DNA from: Blastocystis sp. Blastoise
Taxonomy: Eukaryota > Sar > Bigyra > Opalinata > Blastocystidae
NCBI GenBank assembly: GCA_039096225.1
Contig: JBBPEB010000023.1
Coordinates: forward strand, 372,501 to 436,500
Length of the DNA stretch: 64,000 nt
Direction of reading: 5' to 3'
The first letter of the stretch is position 1; every line of letters starts with the position of its first letter. The notes below the pieces were generated by a model. That model was not told the origin of the DNA and ran no database searches. It saw nothing but the letters and a program-made list of their open reading frames with translations. Positions 52,802 to 64,000 of the stretch are shown piece by piece. The position numbers were made by a program, and so were the translations under genes.

Positions 52802-52892
52802 CATATTATTATTACATAGTCATGTTTCGGGTGATGATTTATATAAACATATGAGTGTGTTAGATTATTTTAACGAACTAGCTTCTTTTTAA
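51347..52892 (+). CDS. C2orf69: C2orf69-like protein (predicted mitochondrial, hydrolase-like)
   Basis: Eight exons, 51347-51552, 51609-51700, 51755-51811, 51907-52025, 52118-52215, 52340-52428, 52606-52732 and 52820-52892, give 286 residues. Family marks: [10 protein letters not shown], then [32 protein letters not shown] with a nucleophile-elbow GFSRG around Ser133, [15 protein letters not shown] and a C-terminal [17 protein letters not shown] that resembles the human FRVHEVF region. The fold looks like an alpha/beta hydrolase; human C2orf69 acts in mitochondria and its loss disturbs energy metabolism. No clear presequence is seen at this start. Introns 4 and 6 are long TA tracts. Intron 5 contains a decoy acceptor. 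Confidence 0.88.
52026..52115. repeat. (TA)n tract filling an intron of the C2orf69-like gene
   Basis: The 92-base intron between exons 4 and 5 is GTATATA...TATATAG with nothing but TA in between. A similar tract fills 52521-52603 in intron 6. Confidence 0.92.
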
Positions 52893-53486
52893 ATTTAATT
52901 ATTCATTTCTATTGAGTTTCTTTCTTCATATATATATCTATATATATTCTTCTTTTTCAATTTTTTTTCAATTATCTCAATATTTTAAAGATATGTATAA
53001 TATTATTTATTTTCAAATTTTCTTTCAATTTTTTTCTTTCTTCGTACTGTGTTTCTTTTTTTCTCTCTATAAATAGTATTATAAACATATATAGTATAAT
53101 ATTATTTATTTTTTCGTATTTTTAACATATTATATATTTTACATGTAATGTATTATTATGTTTTTATTTCTTTGTATAATAAAACAATATATATTTTTTA
53201 ATTAAGTTCCTCATTTTTATATTACATATATATTTATTCTATATATTGTATACACTTTCATTTTTTTGTAATCTTTTTCAAACTTTCTCTTTTTTTGTTG
53301 TTTTTTGAAATTTTTATAAATGTTCTAATATATATATTAGTTTTTTTTGTAGTTGTCTTTTACTGTGAATATATTTTTTTATAATATTTGTGTTTTGTTA
53401 CTAGTTTATTATCCATAATTTTTATAAAATGTGTATAAAAACAAACAAGAAAAATAATATAAATGTAAATAAACTTTTTTTTATTA
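52893..53486. other. convergent intergenic region, T-rich on the plus strand
   Basis: 594 bases between the C2orf69-like gene and the small membrane protein gene. The plus strand is rich in T runs, as in other 3' flanks here. No gene is seen. Confidence 0.55.
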
Positions 53487-54358
53487 TTATTCTTTCTTTT
53501 GATTAGGATAAAATAATACCTATAAATGATATTATATATATATGTTTCGTTTTTATAATTTTAAACATTTATAATATATATATATATATATACTTGGTTC
53601 CATAATTCAGGTGGTATGTCACAAATATTAGGTACATAAGCATCAGAATCTCTAAATATTTTTGTTCTATCTTCATCATCTACTATATTATATATACATA
53701 TATTAATATTATTATTAAATAATTTATCTTTATAAAATAATAATAGATTATTAAAAAAAAGAATATATAAGATTAATAAAAATAAAAATAATAAATATAA
53801 TAAATATATATATACCATTAGGAAGGGATGTTAATAAAGTTCTGTCTTGTGTCATCATAAAACTAGATTGATTTTCTTCTTCACTTAATTCACTTTCAGT
53901 AGATCTTGATTCATTATTACTATCTTTTAAAGATACAGACTTTGAATCTATACAAGAATTATGTATATCAATTTACATGTCATTTATAGAAAATAAAACT
54001 CAATAAAAAATAATAAAAAAATACCTTGAAATGCACTTTCACTTTCAATATCGTTAGCTAAATAAAATAATAAGCCATAATTACCAACAAAATATATAAT
54101 AATAGTCATTCCAACGAAAGAACTAAAAGATAATAAGTATTCCCATGGAAAGACGAACGGTAATCCTAGAAAATCAAAAAAAGAGTCTGGACACACAAGT
54201 CTTAAAACGTAGATGATTTGAACAAAAGTTAAAAAACTCCATAATCTGAATCCGACTCGTTCTAATTTACTGACCTGTATATATATAGAGGTTAGACTGA
54301 CAATTAAATTAATTACCTCTGTGAATTTCTTTTCTTTTAATGGTTCACTGCTATCCAT
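53487..54358 (-). CDS. small membrane protein with acidic tail
   Basis: Five exons, 54317-54358, 54025-54274, 53816-53947, 53594-53682 and 53487-53519, give 181 residues. After MDSSEPLKEKKFTE there are two to three hydrophobic segments: FRLWSFLTFVQIIYVLRLV, the stretch around FLGLPFVFPWEYLLSFSSFV, and GMTIIIYFVGNYGLLFYLA. The second half is Ser/Glu/Asp-rich and ends LWNQVLFYPNQKKE. A basic KK-type end would suit ER retention. The WEYLLS segment faintly recalls Jagunal-type ER proteins, but the match is too weak to name it. Intron 1 (54275-54316, 42 bases) is a multiple of three without stops and could be misread as coding; its GT and ATACAG ends and CTAAC branch motif argue for an intron. Confidence 0.68.
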
Positions 54359-54699
54359 TTATAATAAAGATAATTAACACAATCAAAATAACTAGATACT
54401 TGAATTCAAAGAAATTATATACAAAGAATAATTATTTATGTTTATTCATTCATTGGATGAACCAGATTTTTTGTGTTCTTTAATTTAAATTTCTTGTTAT
54501 TTCTTTTAATGGTTTTTACAGTAGATAGAAAGTGTAATAGTTTTCTTAAAAAATTATCATAAATAGTCATTGAATAATTAGAAATAAAAAAGAAGAACAA
54601 AACAGTTTAGATATATCATCTAAGAGTATATATAACATCATATATATATAATAGAAAGAAAAGAAAAATAAAAACTCAAATAATAGATAACTAATATAT
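54359..54699. other. intergenic region
   Basis: 341 bases between the small membrane protein gene start and the V-ATPase stop (both minus). The right part is A-rich on the plus strand. No gene is seen. Confidence 0.5.
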
Positions 54700-58092
<3,393 letters not shown>

Positions 58093-59126
58093 GCTTATAT
58101 TCTAATCTCTTAAAATAACAAAGAAAAGATTTAGAATGGTGGATTGAATTAAAAGCTTTTTGGTCAACAAATAAAAAACAAAACGACTCTTTTTGTTTTA
58201 TGGTTATCTTTGAATCATACACGGAAACTGAATCTTTTTTAATGATTATATTATTTTTTGGTAAAACCCATATAAAGGCGACAAGTGACGATTCTTCTCC
58301 AAAAATTGTCAGTTCTCCAAGATTCTTGACTTGCTTTTCTTTAATGAATTGAATTTCATACTTATAAGAATGAATCTGATATTTAATTTATGAATTAGAG
58401 AAAGAGAAATGATACTATGAGATAATGATGTCTATATTTTATTAAAATTCAATATACTAGGATTCCATTATTATTGATTTTCTTCTTTTATCTTCATTCT
58501 ATAATCATCCTTAAGTATCAAAAACTTAATGTAACTCAAAACACGCGATGATACGATTCAAATGAAATTTATTATGATGAAAATCTCTTTTATTTCGATT
58601 TATTTTCAATTAGAAAGATTAGAATTATCATGAATGATGAAAAATTTATAATGAAAATTGAATTTGAGCGAATAAGAAAAGATAATAATCACTTTTTAAG
58701 TTAATGATGATTTCATAGTGTCTTCATGAATATTATGTCTTCAAATGATTCAAAATCCCTGTTATAGATCAAGAATTTCATAACCATCACTTTTGGTGTA
58801 TTTATAAAATAAATTGTGTTAAAGCATCACAAACTTTTGTAAATCAAATGTATTTCCTATAATTCTCATCATCTACCTATGCATATCCAAGATTATAGTT
58901 CTTAATAAAAATGATAAATGCTATCCTATTAACAAAAAAAAACAAAAAAACAAAATAAAATTCTAAGAGAGAATGCAGGTGCTTTTTTGTTTTCTTAACC
59001 AATAATAAAAGAAAAAGTCAAATCTATCCAAAATAAATGATACTTTCTTTTTGAACTTTGTTTTGAATACTATTTAGATTTTTAAATAATTATATATTTA
59101 TTTTCAAATAAATAATAATCTGAAAC
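58093..59126. other. divergent intergenic region
   Basis: About 1.03 kb between the V-ATPase gene (minus) and the propeller/coiled-coil gene (plus). Mixed complexity, no coding frame or RNA gene seen; it must contain both promoters. Confidence 0.5.
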
Positions 59127-62100
59127 ATGAATCCTGATTTAAAATGTGTATATAAAAAAAAATTATCTTTATTAATTTATTCTATCCATTTAAAGGCTGT
59201 AACAAAACTTGATATTGGTTTATCTGTCAAAAAGGAAAGACACAATATCCAAGTAACTGATGATGCTCTTTTTGTCAAGACTAACGATGCAACTATCATT
59301 GTAAATTTGATTCATTAGCTAATTCACATTATTTGTTTTTATCTAGAAATTCAATAAGGAAACTTTTGAAAAGATATGCAGTTATTCATCTACTGGAGTG
59401 AATATTTTAAAATGGTGTATAGCGAAAAACTTTATGGCTACTTGGGGTAATGATCTCACCATTAGAGTATGTTTTATAAAGACAGTATTGATGCTTTTAT
59501 TGTATTAGATATGGGATGAAATGGGGAACATGGTCAATAAAATAGATAATACTGCTTCAACTGTGAATAGTATTTGCTTTTCTTATGATGCATCAAAGCT
59601 TCTTATTTCTATGCCCAATAGACTTATTGTATCTTATTTTATTATATAAATTACAATAATATACTCCATCAAATATATAAAACTATTCATAAAACTTGAT
59701 TATTTACAGGGCTTATCTCCTTTGAATGGGTCGATGTTATATGCACGAGATCTTCCTTTTACTCCATCATATTTAACTTCAAGTAAAACGAAGTTTTATA
59801 TAGCAGGTACAAGTGGAATCATTTATGTAGGTTGTTATATCTTAAATAATATAATATAATATAATAATATAATATAATATAACAATAATATAATATAATA
59901 TAATATGATATAATAATATAATAATATAATAATATAATATAGAATAATAATATAGAATAATATAATATAATAATATAATAATATAATATAGAATAATAAT
60001 ATAGAATAATATAATAATAATATAATAATATAATATGATATAATATATATAGGTTGTTAATCCTGCTGATGGAAATTTACTTGTTTCGTATGATCCAATG
60101 GTTCCTTCTGATTGGACAGCAAATTCATTACCTACTCCAGAACTTACAAATTCTGAATTATCTTCATCAGATCCTTATGCTACAACAAAAATCAATATTT
60201 CTGAAGTAAAAAAACAATTGGTTGAATCTATTCCATCAAATAAGAATTGTGAAACAAATGATATTCTTGATATGATTCGTTGTGGATCAACTCGTTATAT
60301 CTTAAATACTTCTCAAGGTCTTTTTGAAATATTAGATACAAAGAAAAGTACAAGAACTATTATGTATAAAGATATAAATGCTTCATGTATATGTTCACTT
60401 GAAAAAAAGGTCATTCTTGGATTTAATAATGGAGATATTATTGTATGTAAATAAGTATTATATTAAAATAATATAAAATATAAATAATATATTAGCTTTA
60501 TAAATATAATTATATATATATAGTTATATGATAGTCATATGAGTACATTTACAGAAGCCTATAGAGATGAAAGTGAAATTATAGGTATAGATGCAGATCA
60601 TCAATATTTCTATTATGCTACTTTTAATGGTCACCTTAAAGTATTCTTTTTTTTAATTTTATTCTTTTATTTATTATATATATATATTAATCAATTATAT
60701 ACTATAATGTATTAACATGTTAAATGATGATATAATTATATATATATAACTATATATATAAATATATATATATTTTCTTTAGAAAACATCTATAGAGACA
60801 TATCAACCTGGATATAATGATAAATATATGTCAAAAGGACCTTCAAAATATTATATTCCTTATGTGAATATCACTGTTCCTGCTCCAATTACTAATGATA
60901 TTAATCAATTATTTCATGGTGAATCTCAAATAATACCCGTTCAACATGTAGAATCTAAACAAGGTATTGAATCAATTAATTTATACTCATTATATTATAT
61001 TAACTTAGAGATTATTATTATTTCATTATTTTTTATAATATAATTTATATTATATTAACATAGAATTATTATTATTTCATTATTTTTAAAAATATAATTT
61101 ATATTATATTAACATAGAATTATTATTATTTCATTATTTTTTATAATATAATTTATAATATAGTTATATAAAAATTATTATTATTTCATTATTTTTTATA
61201 ATATAATTTATAATATAGCTACAGAGACTCCCAATTCTTCTTTAAGACAATCTACATTTCGTCCTCCAACTACTTCTTTAGGCTATCAAACATTAACAAA
61301 GAAAAATGCTATGAATACTTTAAAGAATTCTAATGATAATTCGACATTACCTTCTTCTTCAATTTCTGAAATGAAAAATCCAAGTAATAGTCATCCTGTA
61401 TTTAAATTAAATACTAATAATACTATTATATCAACAAATGATACAAATAATACTTTATTAGAAACAAAGAAAACTATTTCTTCTTCATCATCAGACACTA
61501 CTATTTCAACAGAAACTATTCCTCAATTAAAACAAACAATAAAAGAATTAGAACAAAGCGTATTTGATATCAATAAATTATATTCTGAAGAAAAGAAAAA
61601 AAATGATGAACAATTTAAAGAAATTCAACTATTGAAAGACAAAAAGGATACTGATACTAATTCATCTTCTATTCAATCAAAAGATGTAGACCAAAGTTCT
61701 AAGAAACAAAAAGAGAGTGATGATACTATTAAAGCATTAAAGACTATAAATCAACAATTAAAGAAAGATTTAGAGAAATCTCAAATAATATTAGGTAAAG
61801 TCAGTGATGAAAATGAACGTTTATATAAAGAAAATAATATTATGAAGAAAGATTATGATTCTATTGTACAACAATTAAAATCTCTATCGAGTTCAAAAGA
61901 TTCAACACAATCTTTATTGAATTCTTCTGATAATAATAAAACTATTCAGAAAGATTCAATAGCTACAATTCAATCTCAATATGAAAAACAAATAGCTATT
62001 TTAAATTATAGTGTTGTTCAAATACAAAAACAATATGATACTATGAAAGATCGATTAATGAATTTATTAAAGAATTTAAAATATGAAATACCAAATCCAA

Positions 62101-64000
62101 CTACATCTGAAGATCCAATGGATCATTTTGAAGAAATATTGAATACTTATACAGAACAAATAACTGTTCTTATGGAGGATAATGATAAATTAGAAGAACA
62201 AATGAAAGAATATCAAAATAAAAATAGTTCTCCTATGATAAAAGAATTACCTGTATCTACTGTTAAAGAGAATTCTATGTCTTTAATTGCAAATACTGAG
62301 AATAATAAGAATTCAATGAAATCATCTGCAATAACAAATCCTTCTAGAAGAGCTTCAACTATATTATCTATGTCTATTCAAAATCAATCCATACATGATT
62401 GTACAGATGTTGAAACACTTCAAAAAGAATTAAAATTAATTACTGAAGAATTAAGTCGTTATAAGAAAGATAATGCAAATCTAAATTTACAAATCTCAAA
62501 AATAGTTGAATTAGCTTCACAGAATGAAGAAAGTGCTACGACAACAAAACAACTTTATTCTGAAACTCAAAAGAAATATGAAGAATTAAAGAAACAATAT
62601 GATTCTATAGTAAACTCAAAAACGAATACTCTTTCTCCTTCTTCACCTAGTGGTTTAAGTACATCGAGTATACCTACTACAGTTTCTGTATGTAAGAATT
62701 TATTAGAGAAATGTGGAGTTAATGAAGAACAAGTCATGAGAAATGAACAAGTAAACAGAAGTATGAATATTCTTATGGATAAAAATATGTCATTAGAAGA
62801 AATGAATAAGAAACTTATTGAAGAAAACAAACAAATGAAAGATAGTATTCAATTAAAGAATAGTACTACTAATAATAATAGTAATACTCCAAAGAATTCT
62901 ATTTCTCCTAAAGATATTGATGTTAATCAGATATGTATTAATTATCAAAATTTGATTCGTGAAACACAACAACTCTTTGAAGAAAAAGAAAAAGATACTG
63001 AGTATTGTAGACAATCTATAGAACAATATACTAGAGATAAAACTCGTATTCTTGAATATATAGAAGAAAATGTGAAATTAATGCAAACAAATCAAGAAAA
63101 ATTCTTTAATGATATTCTAGCTAAAATTCAAGCAGATAATAAAGTAAGTTTTTTAAATTTGTTTTTTATAATAATATATATATGAATTTATTTTTAATTA
63201 TATATATATATATAAAGATCCGTGAAAATCAATATAAGACTCTTGTTCAAAATACTAATAGTATACTTATAATATCTATAATTATTTATATTCTATAATA
63301 TATATATATAAATAAAGATTTATTTATATATAGATATTTATAACATATTTATATATAGATACATCAAATAGCATTGTTACATTAGATTCTGTAAAGAATA
63401 TCAATACAGCCTATGTTTGTTATTGTTCATATATGAATTCTCAATATGATATTTTCAAGCAATTATTGAATCTCATTAAAACACCAAGTCTATTATTACC
63501 TGTATATACATAATTATATTAATAATTATTTTTTAAAAATATTCTCTTTATACTGATATTCTATTCTAGATTTTAATTATATATATAAAATAAATAATTC
63601 TACTTATATAGATTAAGGAAAATACATTAGAAATGGCAATTAAACAAAATGAAGAAGTTTATATATCTAATTATAAAGCTATTCAATATCAAAGTCAATT
63701 TAAAGAATTATTAACTGCTGTTCAAAGTAATAATTCTAAACGTATTCAAGATGTATATATTTTATTTATGTTTATTATGTTTTTTTTTGTTTATTCTTTT
63801 TATGTTTTTTTTATATATTTTGTATACGTTTATTATGTTTATTTTTTTTATTTATATATTTATTTTTTATATATTTTTATTTTTATTCTTTTTATGTTTA
63901 TATTTAATTTTATGTTTTGTTTATGTTTATTATATTTATTTTTTATTAATAATAATTAATAAATAATTTTATTATTATATATATAGATAATTAGTAGAAC
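59127..64000 (+). CDS. beta-propeller plus coiled-coil protein, running off the right edge
   Basis: Thirteen exons are visible: 59127-59147, 59196-59300, 59347-59466, 59509-59628, 59710-59826, 60053-60442, 60524-60640, 60783-60963, 61219-63143, 63218-63260, 63359-63501, 63612-63752, 63987-64000. They give about 1,145 residues so far. The first 400 form WD40-like blades: NILKWCIAKNFMATWGNDLT then IRIWDEMGN, TVNSICFSYDASKLLISM, FYIAGTSGIIYVVNPADGNL, and later CICSLEKKVILGFNNGDIIV. A Ser/Thr/Asn-rich linker follows, then long coiled coils in exon 9 (for example LKQTIKELEQSVFDINKLY, LEEMNKKLIEENKQMK). Exon 9 is 1.9 kb without an intron, unlike the rest of the gene. The layout fits a tether or trafficking scaffold, but I do not recognise the family and leave function open. 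Confidence 0.8.
59830..60050. repeat. (ATAAT/ATATA)n irregular array in an intron
   Basis: Alternating TAATATAATA, AATAATATAG and ATATGATATA units fill intron 5 (59827-60052) of the propeller gene. Confidence 0.75.
60980..61215. repeat. four-copy tandem repeat in an intron
   Basis: The unit TTATTATTATTTCATTATTT followed by TTTATAATATAATTTATA and a short ATATTA spacer recurs about four times (roughly 50-60 base period) within intron 8 (60964-61218). Confidence 0.8.

Overview
This is nuclear DNA from an extremely A+T-rich eukaryote with many short introns. The evidence is classical eukaryotic families (SPT6, transportin, eIF4G, V-ATPase subunit a, NF-YC, DPM1), GT-AG introns in every gene but one, and a split-promoter type tRNA gene. 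I inferred about 158 introns. Nearly all begin GTATAT and end TATATAG, with (TA)n or (TAA)n tracts inside. Exons are recognised by higher complexity, preserved reading phase and family similarity. Mitochondrial proteins (glycine cleavage H protein, a Coa1-like inner-membrane protein, a C2orf69 relative) argue for an organelle with at least part of mitochondrial metabolism. The gene set would fit an early-diverging fungus or another unicellular opisthokont or amoebozoan, but I cannot name the organism from the sequence.

Layout, left to right. 1-10.3 kb: a 5' gene fragment (minus), two tandem BTB(T1)-TLDc paralogues (minus), then a divergent BTB-like plus LRR-like solenoid gene (plus) that has one exon per repeat and carries an in-frame TGA and a lost splice donor in its 3' part. 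11-18.9 kb: SPT6 (minus, 29 exons). 19.1 kb: tRNA-Glu(CTC). 19.7-24.2 kb: three small secretory-pathway membrane genes, two of them SARAF-like. 25.5-29.2 kb: DPM1 (minus), GCSH (plus), GLTP-like lipid transfer protein (minus). 30.3-34.4 kb: a protein with two Coa1-like domains (plus) and NF-YC (minus). 36.3-39.7 kb: a small C2C2 zinc-binding protein and a PTB/hnRNP L-like RNA-binding protein (both minus). 40.7-45.4 kb: transportin (minus, 17 exons). 45.7-50.7 kb: eIF4G (plus, 18 exons). 51.3-52.9 kb: C2orf69-like (plus). 53.5-58.1 kb: a small membrane protein and V-ATPase subunit a (both minus). 59.1 kb to the end: a beta-propeller plus coiled-coil protein (plus) that runs off the window.

Apart from the BTB-type cluster and the SARAF-like pair, neighbouring genes are unrelated housekeeping genes, with no operon-like logic. 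The most notable observation is an intron in the transportin gene whose ends are AT and AC, with an ATATCCTTT donor and a TCCTTAAT branch motif, the hallmarks of a U12-type (minor spliceosome) intron. The second is the exon-per-repeat gene at 5.7-10.3 kb, which appears to be decaying or truncated at its 3' end.
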